Part shown: in pieces, positions 6,088 to 13,046 of the stretch
Numbering within the stretch: the stretch's first letter is position 1
Layout of the letters: every line of letters starts with the position of its first letter
NCBI GenBank assembly: GCA_002314565.1
Contig: DCGL01000145.1
Span: 1-13,046, forward strand
Source of the DNA: Clostridiales bacterium UBA1779
GTDB taxonomy: Bacteria > Bacillota > Clostridia > Oscillospirales > CAG-272
Length of the DNA: 13,046 nucleotides
Direction of reading: 5' to 3'
Notes under the pieces: model-generated
Databases searched by the model: none
Told to the model about the DNA's origin: nothing
The model's input: only the letters and a program-made list of their open reading frames with translations
Program-made: the position numbers and the translations under genes

Positions 6088-6852
6088 GTGATAGAATTTT
6101 TCGTTGATAAATTAAAAGTAAAAATATTCGAGAACCGCAGCCTGATGGGCGCTGATGCCGCACGTGAAATAGCAGAGAAAATCAAAGAACTCGTCGCAGA
6201 AAAAGGTGAAATATCTATGATTTTCGCCGCTGCTCCTTCCCAGAATGACGTTCTCGCGTCTCTCGTTGCAGACAAGTCAATTCCGTGGCAGGAGGTCAAC
6301 GCCTTTCATATGGACGAATACATCGGGCTTTCGAAGGATGCACCTCAAGGCTTCGGCAACTTCCTTCGCGCGCACATTTTTGACCTCGTTCCGTTTCATT
6401 CCGTGAACTTCATTGACGTGTCAGCGACAGACCCGGAAGCCGAAGCTGAACGGTATTCCGCTCTTCTTCGCAAAAATCCGATAGATATCGTAGTAATGGG
6501 AATCGGTGAAAACGGTCATATCGCCTTCAACGATCCTCCTGTTGCGGATTTTAACGACCCGAAGCTTGTCAAACCGGTCAAGCTTGATGAGGTCTGCCGC
6601 AACCAGCAGGTAAACGACGGCTGCTTTGCGACAATCCGGGACGTGCCTACTCACGCCCTGACGCTTACCGTGCCTATGCTGGTATCTGCCCCTTATCTTT
6701 TCTGCATCGTGCCGGCTGCCACCAAGGCAAACGCAGTGTATACAACGCTCAACGGAGAAATTTCCGAGCGCTGTCCGGCTACGATTCTGCGCCGGCAGTC
6801 CAACGCAACTCTGTATCTTGACGAAAAAAGCTCAGAGAAGCTCGGTTTATGA
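6088..6852 (+). CDS. nagB: Glucosamine-6-phosphate deaminase/isomerase-like protein
   Basis: A 254-residue NagB/RpiA/6-phosphogluconolactonase-fold protein. Canonical NagB converts glucosamine-6-phosphate to fructose-6-phosphate and ammonia in the cytoplasm. NagB-type blocks are present: FHMDEY (D76, proton-transfer Asp), GIGENGHIAFNDP (H144) and VPTHALTLTVPML. Compared with the four catalytic residues of E. coli NagB (D72, D141, H143, E148), Asp and His are kept. The second Asp is Asn (N142), as I recall in some Firmicute NagBs, and the Glu is Asp (D149). The start is GTG 6088 with GAAAGGA 7 nt upstream. The 4-bp overlap with nagA argues for an amino-sugar-phosphate substrate. A related aldose-ketose isomerase activity on another sugar phosphate remains possible. 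Confidence 0.75.
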   Translation: MIEFFVDKLKVKIFENRSLMGADAAREIAEKIKELVAEKGEISMIFAAAPSQNDVLASLVADKSIPWQEVNAFHMDEYIGLSKDAPQGFGNFLRAHIFDLVPFHSVNFIDVSATDPEAEAERYSALLRKNPIDIVVMGIGENGHIAFNDPPVADFNDPKLVKPVKLDEVCRNQQVNDGCFATIRDVPTHALTLTVPMLVSAPYLFCIVPAATKANAVYTTLNGEISERCPATILRRQSNATLYLDEKSSEKLGL

Positions 6853-8009
6853 AAACGTATATTTATTCTGACCGCATCGTTACGGAAAGCGGTGAAATTT
6901 CCGGCGTTATAACGCTTGAAAACGGAAAGATTACCTGCGTCAATGAAGAATCGCAAACACCGGAAATATGTGATATCGTTTACGACTTTCGCGGCAGTAT
7001 CGTAATCCCCGGACTTATTGAAATGCATTCCCACGGTGCCGGCGGACATGCGTTTACGGATTCGACACCAGAAGAAGTTGCTTCCGGCTGCGATTTTTTC
7101 CTGTCCCACGGGGCTACCTCGATTCTTCCGACGGTAACGGCAGGTCCGTTTGACCGTATGTCTGCGGCAGCGAAAAATATCCGCCTCGTTATGGATAAGC
7201 AGCTTTCACGCGCAAACGTTCTCGGCGTACATCTCGAAGGCCCTTATCTTTCAAAGAAGCAGGCCGGAGCACAATGTCCGGATTACATAAGCTCCCCGAA
7301 GCCTGAAGAATATATTCCGTTTCTTAAAGAAATGAAAGGCTATATCCGCCGTTGGGATTTTGCCCCGGAAAACGACCCGGAGGGAAAGTTTGCAAAAGCC
7401 CTGCGTGATGCGGGAGTTCTTGCCGCGGCGGCACATACGGACTCCACTTACGAAGAAATGCTGCCTTCAATTGAAAACGGACTGTCCCTGGTTACACATT
7501 TGTACTCCTGCACGTCAACAGTGACGAGAAAAGGCGGCTTCCGCTCACTCGGGGTAATTGAAACCGCGTTTCTTCTGGACTCACTTTTCGTTGAAATCAT
7601 CGCCGACGGCAGGCACTTGCCGAAGGAACTAATCAGGATGATTGTAAAAATAAAGGGCAGAGAAAAAACCGCCCTTATCACAGATTCACTTGACATCGCG
7701 GGAACGGACGTAACCTGCGGCACTATGTCCGGAACGGATTTTATCGTCGAGGACGGAGTATGCAAGCTCAAAGACCGCTCGGCTTTTGCGGGCTCCGTTG
7801 CCACCTCCGACCGCCTTCTTGCCGTTATGACGCGTGAATGCGGGTTCTCACTGTCAGATGCCGTATTTATGGCCTCCACCACCCCCGCAAACATACTTTC
7901 TCTGCCGCAAAAGGGAAGAATTCGCGCCGGTGCCGATGCTGACCTGGCGGTTTTGAACACGGACTTGTCCGTCAGGGCTGTCTTCGTTTGGGGTGAGGAA
8001 GTTTACTGA
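6849..8009 (+). CDS. nagA: N-acetylglucosamine-6-phosphate deacetylase
   Basis: A 386-residue amidohydrolase of the normal NagA length, which removes the acetyl group from GlcNAc-6-phosphate. The metal-site and catalytic residues are visible: H60-x-H62 (EMHSHGAGG), E130 (VHLEGPYLS), H196 (AAAHTDST), H217 (VTHLYS) and the catalytic D279 (ALITDSLD). Small departures from textbook NagA are AHTDST in place of the common GHSNA-type loop, and DGRHLP where DGxHxxP is usual. The ATG overlaps the nagB stop codon (ATGA, 6849-6852), so the two are translationally coupled and probably act in sequence. No PTS or transporter gene for amino sugars is in the window. The substrate may come from cell-wall recycling or from a transporter elsewhere (inference). 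Confidence 0.85.
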   Translation: MKTYIYSDRIVTESGEISGVITLENGKITCVNEESQTPEICDIVYDFRGSIVIPGLIEMHSHGAGGHAFTDSTPEEVASGCDFFLSHGATSILPTVTAGPFDRMSAAAKNIRLVMDKQLSRANVLGVHLEGPYLSKKQAGAQCPDYISSPKPEEYIPFLKEMKGYIRRWDFAPENDPEGKFAKALRDAGVLAAAAHTDSTYEEMLPSIENGLSLVTHLYSCTSTVTRKGGFRSLGVIETAFLLDSLFVEIIADGRHLPKELIRMIVKIKGREKTALITDSLDIAGTDVTCGTMSGTDFIVEDGVCKLKDRSAFAGSVATSDRLLAVMTRECGFSLSDAVFMASTTPANILSLPQKGRIRAGADADLAVLNTDLSVRAVFVWGEEVY

Positions 8010-8046
8010 CGGGAAAAAAGTTTGGGATAAAACAATTGAAAAAACT

Positions 8047-8075
8047 AAGCAGCAGCCGAAATGACTGCTGCTTTT
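8047..8075 (+). terminator. Rho-independent terminator after nagA
   Basis: AAGCAGCAG (8047-8055) pairs with CTGCTGCTT (8065-8073) as a 9-bp stem with a 9-nt loop, and a short T tract follows. It stands 37 bp after the nagA stop codon. Confidence 0.75.
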
Positions 8076-8102
8076 ATGTTGTCAAAACGGAAATTGCCGT
8101 CG

Positions 8103-8279
8103 TTATTCGGCCTTGTTTTTCTTTTGGCTATCCGGAATATCATCCATACTTGACAGAATGGATGAAACCAAGATTAGTAATCCGCCAAGCAGGAGCCTTA
8201 CCGACAGTTCGTCTTTTTCCGTACAAACGCAGTGAAAGTGAATAACCCAAAGTGGCAGGTGTAAACTTGCTGCGGATAC
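8103..8279 (-). pseudogene. 3' remnant of a second EamA-family transporter gene
   Basis: Reading the minus strand from 8279 to the TAA at 8103-8105 gives 58 residues with no start codon at the beginning; a TAA (8280-8282) and a TGA (8283-8285) close the frame just upstream. The peptide matches the last one and a half helices of an EamA transporter. It has SAASL..PLWV, then a charged loop EKDELSVR, a Gly-containing hydrophobic helix LLLGGLLILVSSILSS and a charged tail. It aligns well with the end of the intact transporter at 1588-2469 (FKDKQTKIQIAGDALAI followed by IVSIILISL). The rest of the gene is absent: the activase stop codon is only about 20 bp upstream. I infer deletion of the 5' part, possibly with some point decay (His and Cys inside the penultimate helix). 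Confidence 0.6.
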
Positions 8280-8302
8280 TTATCAGCGGAATAAACCGTT
8301 TA

Positions 8303-9085
8303 TTACATTTCTTCGAATTTCGGAAGTTGATATCGGAAGTTTTTTCCGAGGTTCGCATATTTCGCTCCAGCCAAAGTGTTATACGGCAGTATCTCCCATA
8401 CGTCCGTTCCGACAAATTCCCCGATGGCTCTCAAATTATCTTCCGTATCCGTGATTCCCGGAATGAGCGGTGTCCGAAACGTGTGCGGAATGCAGCTTTC
8501 CTTGAGCCATTTTGCATTTGCAAGGATTTTATTATTGCTTACGCCCGTATGCTTCCGATGCTCTTCCGCATTAAATATCTTCAGATCCTGGAAAACAAAA
8601 TCACAAAGCGACGTGACCTTCCTGAAATCCTCTGCGGATGCAAATCCGGATGTTTCCAAGGCAAGATGAACCTTTCCCTTGAGGCAGGTTAACAGTTCCG
8701 CCGCAAAGGCTGCCTGCAAAAGCGGTTCTCCGCCCGAAAGCGTGATACCGCCTCCCGTTTCCCGATAAATATCGGTATTGCGCAAAAGTTTCGCCGCTAA
8801 ATCCGAGGCTTCCACGTCTTGTCCTGCCACAGCAATCAAATTTTTCGGACAAATATGCAAGCATCTTCCGAACGGCTGACACTCGGGATGCTTGCAGCCT
8901 CTTTGACAGAGGCCACAATGCAAACATCCGCTCGATTTCACCGAAAGTTCCCGTTCATAAGAAAGCCCCTCCGGGTTGTGACACCAAACGCACCGCAAAG
9001 GACATCCCTTGAAAAAAACGGTGGTACGGATTCCTTCTCCATCGTTAAGAGCAAATTCCTTGCAATCGAAAATCCGTCCTTGCAC
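8303..9085 (-). CDS. Glycyl-radical enzyme activating protein (radical SAM)
   Basis: A 260-residue radical-SAM activase that would install the glycyl radical on the enzyme encoded just upstream. The SAM cluster motif is C28-x3-C32-x2-C35 (KGCPLRCVWCHNPEG), and GGGITLSGGEPLLQ supplies the SAM-amino-binding GGE. Between them is an auxiliary ferredoxin-like insert with seven cysteines (C54, C57, C60, C64, C69, C75, C79), enough for one full 4Fe-4S cluster and part of a second. The C-terminal PGITDTEDN and LPYNTLAGAKY blocks are typical. The total length is somewhat short for GRE activases (often near 300), with the end just after the GAKY block. The start is GTG 9085, with GAGGT (9092-9096, minus strand) formed by the last codons of the enzyme gene. 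The gap to that gene is 3 nt. Confidence 0.9.
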   Translation of the reverse strand: MQGRIFDCKEFALNDGEGIRTTVFFKGCPLRCVWCHNPEGLSYERELSVKSSGCLHCGLCQRGCKHPECQPFGRCLHICPKNLIAVAGQDVEASDLAAKLLRNTDIYRETGGGITLSGGEPLLQAAFAAELLTCLKGKVHLALETSGFASAEDFRKVTSLCDFVFQDLKIFNAEEHRKHTGVSNNKILANAKWLKESCIPHTFRTPLIPGITDTEDNLRAIGEFVGTDVWEILPYNTLAGAKYANLGKNFRYQLPKFEEM

Positions 9086-9088
9086 TGT

Positions 9089-11065
9089 TTAGACCTCGTA
9101 TTCCTGACGCGCCAGAACGTGATCTTGGAATTCCTTATCCAATTCCACAAAGTACGCAGACCATCCCCAGATTCGAACCACCAGTTGCTGGTAGTTTTCG
9201 GGATGCTTCTGTGCATCTCTCATGGCATCCGGATTGACGGCATTCAACTGAAGCTGATGACCGCCGCGGGCCACAAAATGCCGGATCAGCATGGCAACCT
9301 TGCGGCTGTTTTCCGGCTTTTTGAAAATGCTTGCGGCAAATTCCAGGGTCAAAGGTCCGCCGTTGATGGTTCTTTCCAAATGTTGCTTGGTGAATGATTC
9401 AATATCGGTCAAAGGACCCGGAATCTTCGTAAATAGGTTGGGGGAATAGTTTGTTCCGAAAGGCTCTCCGGCACGGCGACCGTCAGCCGTAGCGCTCAAA
9501 TCTCTTGCATGCCACAGATAGTACATTGCAGTTCCGGTTCCGGCTCTCCAATTTCCGCCGAGGCAATTCTTTTTACCTGCCAAAGCATCGGCAAAAGCAT
9601 CCATCAATTCAGTTGCCATTCCGTCTGCACGATCATCGTCGGTTCCCATTTTCGGAGCCTCAAAACGGAGCAGATGCAAAAGTTCGGGATCGTTTGCGTA
9701 GTCGGTATCCAAAGCTGAAATCAGTCTTTCCGCCGTCACTTCCTTGCGTTCAAACACATACTCTTTGACAGCCGCCAATGCGTCCGCCGCAGAAGCAATT
9801 CCACAGCCGTGAATACCGAAGTTATTGTATCTTTTACCGTCACGGAGCAGATCGAGGAACGGAGACGGAATGAACCATACGTCGTGAATACTCTCACGGA
9901 TACGGTCACATTCAACTGTGATTGCCGCCTTAAAATCAGCCATCAATTCCTCAAAACTCTTTCCGGCAGGCAAATCCTTGCGAATAACGCCGTCGAGAAT
10001 CCGTGGGAAATTGAGTGCTCCGATATTGGCAATATCATTACCGCACTTCGGAATAATGAATTCCCAGCAAGCGGCAACCACATAGTTGACCGCATCCTTG
10101 TAATCGTAGCCGAGTTTGCAGAGGCCATCGATTACAACGTCGTCATTCGAATACTGCGGGAAGCCCAAGCCGACCTTTGTCAGTTCGGTCCCCTTTTCGT
10201 AAACCTCCAAGGGAGTATTCTTATTGACACGGAGATTGATCTTGGGGTCAATGAGTTTGACGTTGTGGCTGGCAAGCAGGCAAAGTTCGGAAAGATCGTT
10301 AAATCCGTCGCTTCCGTCCTCCAAACGTCCGCCCAGCACCATGCTTTGACCGTTATCACCCTGTTGAACACCCACATACAAATCGCTGTCCTTGTTGAAG
10401 GAAATGAAGAAATCCTCCAGCAAATCCAGAGCGGAATCCTTTGTATAAACACCGGCTTCCATATCCTTTTGAAAAAACGGGAACATATACTGATCAAATC
10501 TGCCCACGGTATTGTGGTAGTCGCCCTCCAACCAAAGTGAGTAATGCAAAATACGGAAAAACTGCAACGCCTCTCGGAAATTGCGAGCGGAATACCGGGG
10601 AACACGGGTCAAAACATCGACCAAATCTGCTCTTCCAAGCTCTTTTGCCAGTTCAAGATAACGGTCGGAAAGACCGATAACGGCGTCAATGGCACGTTTT
10701 CCGAATTCATTTGCCTCTTCTTTCATGGCAAGAAGGCCTGTATGAAGTGCGGTTTCGAAATTCAGAGAAAGATTGGAAACATAACCAAGCTCGTGAATAT
10801 AGTGCTTGTTCTTAATTTCGTTCCATTCTTCCTCGGTAAAAATATCCGGCTGACGACGAACCGTACGCAAAAAAACAATTTTCTCAAATGGATGAATCGA
10901 CGGCGTTTCCTCTTTGCAAAGCAGTTCAAAGCGGCGAGTCATCCGTTCCTCGGGAGAAAGCCCCAAACGGGAATACTCCTCTGCGAGATTGTGAGAAATA
11001 TCCTTGCGCAATTCGGTTCTGTGGGTTCTGTACAAAATATAATATTGATATAATTCCTGGTTCAT
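9089..11065 (-). CDS. Glycyl radical enzyme of unknown substrate (pyruvate formate-lyase superfamily)
   Basis: A 658-residue cytoplasmic enzyme, shorter than the roughly 750-860 residues of classical family members. It has a compact N-terminal region. Family landmarks are the active-site Cys loop AACWEF (C333, E335), DGRRAGEPFGTNYSP (528-542), GGHQLQLNAVNPDAMRDAQ (601-619) and the C-terminal radical loop VVRIWGWSAYFVELD with the predicted radical glycine at G634. A C-x-E active site is the dehydratase/lyase-like arrangement and not the Cys-Cys of pyruvate formate-lyase. The radical loop departs from the usual R-[VI]-[SAC]-G-Y by having Trp on both sides of Gly. The substrate cannot be named. 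AAGAGGG precedes the ATG, and a promoter lies just upstream. Its dedicated activase follows 3 nt downstream. Such enzymes are destroyed by O2, which indicates anaerobic life. Confidence 0.85.
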   Translation of the reverse strand: MNQELYQYYILYRTHRTELRKDISHNLAEEYSRLGLSPEERMTRRFELLCKEETPSIHPFEKIVFLRTVRRQPDIFTEEEWNEIKNKHYIHELGYVSNLSLNFETALHTGLLAMKEEANEFGKRAIDAVIGLSDRYLELAKELGRADLVDVLTRVPRYSARNFREALQFFRILHYSLWLEGDYHNTVGRFDQYMFPFFQKDMEAGVYTKDSALDLLEDFFISFNKDSDLYVGVQQGDNGQSMVLGGRLEDGSDGFNDLSELCLLASHNVKLIDPKINLRVNKNTPLEVYEKGTELTKVGLGFPQYSNDDVVIDGLCKLGYDYKDAVNYVVAACWEFIIPKCGNDIANIGALNFPRILDGVIRKDLPAGKSFEELMADFKAAITVECDRIRESIHDVWFIPSPFLDLLRDGKRYNNFGIHGCGIASAADALAAVKEYVFERKEVTAERLISALDTDYANDPELLHLLRFEAPKMGTDDDRADGMATELMDAFADALAGKKNCLGGNWRAGTGTAMYYLWHARDLSATADGRRAGEPFGTNYSPNLFTKIPGPLTDIESFTKQHLERTINGGPLTLEFAASIFKKPENSRKVAMLIRHFVARGGHQLQLNAVNPDAMRDAQKHPENYQQLVVRIWGWSAYFVELDKEFQDHVLARQEYEV

Positions 11066-11100
11066 TAATAACCCTCTTGTTATAATTGCTTCTATGTCCT

Positions 11101-11129
11101 ATTATATAAAAATCTCATTTACAAATCAA
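11101..11129 (-). promoter_or_regulatory. SigA-type promoter of the glycyl radical enzyme operon
   Basis: On the minus strand, TTGATT (11129-11124), a 17-nt spacer and TATAAT (11106-11101) form a good vegetative promoter. Transcription would begin near 11094, about 30 nt before the ATG. I see no terminator for the M16C gene in the short gap, so some readthrough from it is also possible. Confidence 0.7.
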
Positions 11130-11179
11130 GAAAGAAGTTGTATATTATTAACATCGCCGGCTTTTTTATCTTATCCTGT

Positions 11180-13046
11180 TCAGAACACCTTTGTTATCTT
11201 ATCAAGTTTTCCCTTGCAGGCATTTATTTGTTTCGGGCCGCCAATTACCACACTGACAGAATTCCCGAGAACTTTATCAAGCATGTCGGCGATTTCATTC
11301 AGACGTTCAAGTGTTGTACCGAGAATGGCCTTTCTGACTCTTTCCTCATTGTCAAGCGGGAAACCGCAGGTCCAGAGATCTTCATACTTATAAGAATTGC
11401 CGTGAGGAGTTTCAAGCGTGAAAGAGTTTCCATAAGCCGTCAGAATGTAAGCTTCAAGGTCTTCTTGATTTACGTTGCGCAAGGCATTTGAACATTTTTT
11501 ATAAACGTCCAGAGACTTTTCAGGCTTCGGGTCACGATATGATTCAAACCAAACTCTGCCCTCATATCTGATATACAAGCCTGCTCCGTATGCCCCGCCT
11601 TTTATCCTGATTTCGTTCCACAGTTCCTCGTTGATAATTCTTTCCGCAATGCGCGTTGAGGCATCATAAGGGAAAGAACCGTCAAAACGTCCGACCGTTT
11701 CGGCATACCCGACCTGACTGGGAATTTCTATTCCTTCGTTGACCTTTTCTCTAACCGGCCAGTTATAAGTCGGCCCCGGTTTGTCTCCCTCAGGCAAAGA
11801 CATAAACAAGCTCTCGAGCTCTTTTTCATCCACATTTCCGGTGATACCCGCCTGAAGTCTTGCACGACAGAATACCCTCTTCGCCATAGCCTGAAGAGTG
11901 TTAACGGTCTTCCGACAGCCTTCCTCCGTTTCCATTTCCGTCTGTAGCCGGCGGTAACGCATCAGCGCCTCGATGCCTTCACGCGTCTCAGTTGCACAGC
12001 CGACCTGGCATAACATCGAGTGCGCGCGCAACATGGCCATGTAGCCGCTTTCGTTTTTGATTTTGTTTTCAAGGTGGGCAATCTGACGCTTTATTGTCAG
12101 TTTGATTTTCTGAATGTCGGAATAATCAGACAGTGTCAGTATTTCCGACAATATATCGTAAGCCTCTTTTTGCTTAGCTTCAAGAGCACCGAGTCTTATT
12201 ATCAGGAAGTTCCTGAATCTATACACGGCAGGGCTTCCGTACAGCGTTTTAACGTGAATGTTTTTGCTGAATGCACCTGTGTCGCGTTTGAGTATGTGCT
12301 GAATTTCAGCGGCACTGTGACGGCTCGTATTCTGTTTTGAAAACAGAACCTGCAGCAGCTGGAGCATAAAGAACTCATCTTCATTGAAATCGCTGACTTC
12401 AAAATAGAGATGAGTGTAAGTCAGACCGTTGGTAGGGTGAAGATGGCGCAGAATCGGGCGACCGCAGAAAGTATCTTCCACGGGAAGAATGGGTTTGCGA
12501 TTTGTTTCAATATCTGATATTTTCAGTTTCGGCATGCATTTGTCTGCAATGTCACTGTCGTCAGTATCCTGAAAACGCTGCAGCTCTGCCATATCGTCAA
12601 GAACCTTACGGCGCTGCGCCGGAGTCCAAGCTTCAGAAACCTTACGCGCGCGTTCCTCTTCGGCATCGTCAAGCTCCTTCATCATTGTTTTTGACGGAAT
12701 CAGTACAACAGATGCCTTATGTCCGCACTCGTAAAATATCTCTTTTAAAAGCTTCTCGAAATAACCGGAACCGTCGTTGATCCTCTTTCGGATTGCGGGG
12801 AAAACCGTATCGTGACAAAACGCCTCGGCGGGGTCACCTTCGTAGAGCCAGCTGCAGAGTGCAAGACAACCGTTGGAATAGCCCTTGAATGCATTTTCTT
12901 CCTGACGTTTATTGAATTCCCAGCGATTGAAGGCAGCTTCGAGTTCATCCTTATCAATGCCTTCTTCAATTGCTTTCTTAATTACAGTATCAGCTATTTT
13001 ATATAAAGCTTCTTTGTTTTCGGGGTCTGTATCCTTAAATTCAAGG
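11180..13046 (-). CDS. PreP-type M16C zinc metallopeptidase, C-terminal part
   Basis: The minus-strand frame stays open from the TGA at 11180-11182 to the right edge of the window, about 621 residues. An internal Met at 12685 is not the true start. The protein belongs to the M16C (presequence protease/insulinase) peptidases, which are near 970 residues. The inverted zinc motif HxxEH lies in the missing N-terminal part. Visible are the LEAAFNRWEF...R..E block near the edge, the linker and M16C-associated domain, and the C-terminal hallmark RIKGGAYGAG...YEGRVWFESYRDP (around 11530-11605), whose Arg and Tyr hold the substrate C-terminus in the family. These enzymes degrade unfolded oligopeptides in a closed chamber. 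No signal peptide can be judged from this part. There is no obvious functional link to the glycyl radical operon downstream. Confidence 0.9.
   Translation of the reverse strand, partial: LEFKDTDPENKEALYKIADTVIKKAIEEGIDKDELEAAFNRWEFNKRQEENAFKGYSNGCLALCSWLYEGDPAEAFCHDTVFPAIRKRINDGSGYFEKLLKEIFYECGHKASVVLIPSKTMMKELDDAEEERARKVSEAWTPAQRRKVLDDMAELQRFQDTDDSDIADKCMPKLKISDIETNRKPILPVEDTFCGRPILRHLHPTNGLTYTHLYFEVSDFNEDEFFMLQLLQVLFSKQNTSRHSAAEIQHILKRDTGAFSKNIHVKTLYGSPAVYRFRNFLIIRLGALEAKQKEAYDILSEILTLSDYSDIQKIKLTIKRQIAHLENKIKNESGYMAMLRAHSMLCQVGCATETREGIEALMRYRRLQTEMETEEGCRKTVNTLQAMAKRVFCRARLQAGITGNVDEKELESLFMSLPEGDKPGPTYNWPVREKVNEGIEIPSQVGYAETVGRFDGSFPYDASTRIAERIINEELWNEIRIKGGAYGAGLYIRYEGRVWFESYRDPKPEKSLDVYKKCSNALRNVNQEDLEAYILTAYGNSFTLETPHGNSYKYEDLWTCGFPLDNEERVRKAILGTTLERLNEIADMLDKVLGNSVSVVIGGPKQINACKGKLDKITKVF

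Noticed and set aside
8036..8245. 69-codon plus-strand frame after nagA
   Set aside because: It runs through the nagA terminator and antisense to the EamA remnant; the minus-strand reading is protein-like and this one is not.
8140..8415. 91-codon minus-strand frame across the activase end
   Set aside because: Out of frame with the activase and with the EamA remnant; no family features.
8819..9397. 192-codon plus-strand frame
   Set aside because: Antisense to the activase/enzyme junction, where both real genes have full family motifs.
9809..10540. 243-codon plus-strand frame, the longest antisense frame
   Set aside because: It is antisense to the middle of the glycyl radical enzyme, whose motifs are unmistakable; the frame has no ribosome binding site or recognisable domain.
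12683..12685. Met at 12685 as the start of the M16C protein
   Set aside because: The same frame stays open and shows clear M16C sequence all the way to the window edge; this is an internal Met.

Overview
The window looks like a chromosomal segment of an anaerobic, moderate-GC Firmicute, most likely a gut-type Clostridia lineage (inference). The grounds are near-consensus SigA promoters (TTGACA-N17-TATAAT), strong purine-rich ribosome binding sites, frequent GTG starts, an O2-sensitive glycyl radical enzyme with its radical-SAM activase, and a plsX-acpP pair of clostridial type. I see no rRNA, tRNA, CRISPR array, insertion sequence or phage gene.

Layout, plus strand (1-8075). After a possible tail of an upstream gene, a promoter drives an FAD-dependent oxidoreductase (229-1446). 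Its stop codon lies inside the -35 box of the next promoter, which serves an EamA/DMT transporter (1588-2469) behind an unusual, apparently structured leader. A strong terminator follows. The next unit is a YghO-type GNAT-like protein overlapping plsX, which abuts acpP; it ends at a long hairpin. A third unit carries a PHP-domain phosphoesterase, then, after 140 bp, a NagB-like sugar-phosphate deaminase/isomerase overlapping NagA by 4 bp, closed by a terminator.

Layout, minus strand (8103-13046, convergent with the above). Reading right to left: the C-terminal two thirds of a PreP-type M16C metalloprotease (cut by the window edge), a promoter, a compact divergent glycyl radical enzyme, its activase 3 nt later, and then a decayed 3' fragment of a second EamA transporter gene.

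How the genes work together. PlsX and AcpP connect fatty-acid synthesis to phospholipid synthesis, and the coupled GNAT-like protein may use an acyl or acetyl donor from the same pool. NagA and NagB would feed amino-sugar phosphates into glycolysis, but the NagB-like protein differs at two catalytic positions. The glycyl radical enzyme has the Cys and Gly expected of the family but a Trp-Gly-Trp radical loop and an ACWEF active-site loop, so its substrate cannot be assigned by eye. It is the most interesting item here. Most of the rest is ordinary core or accessory metabolism.
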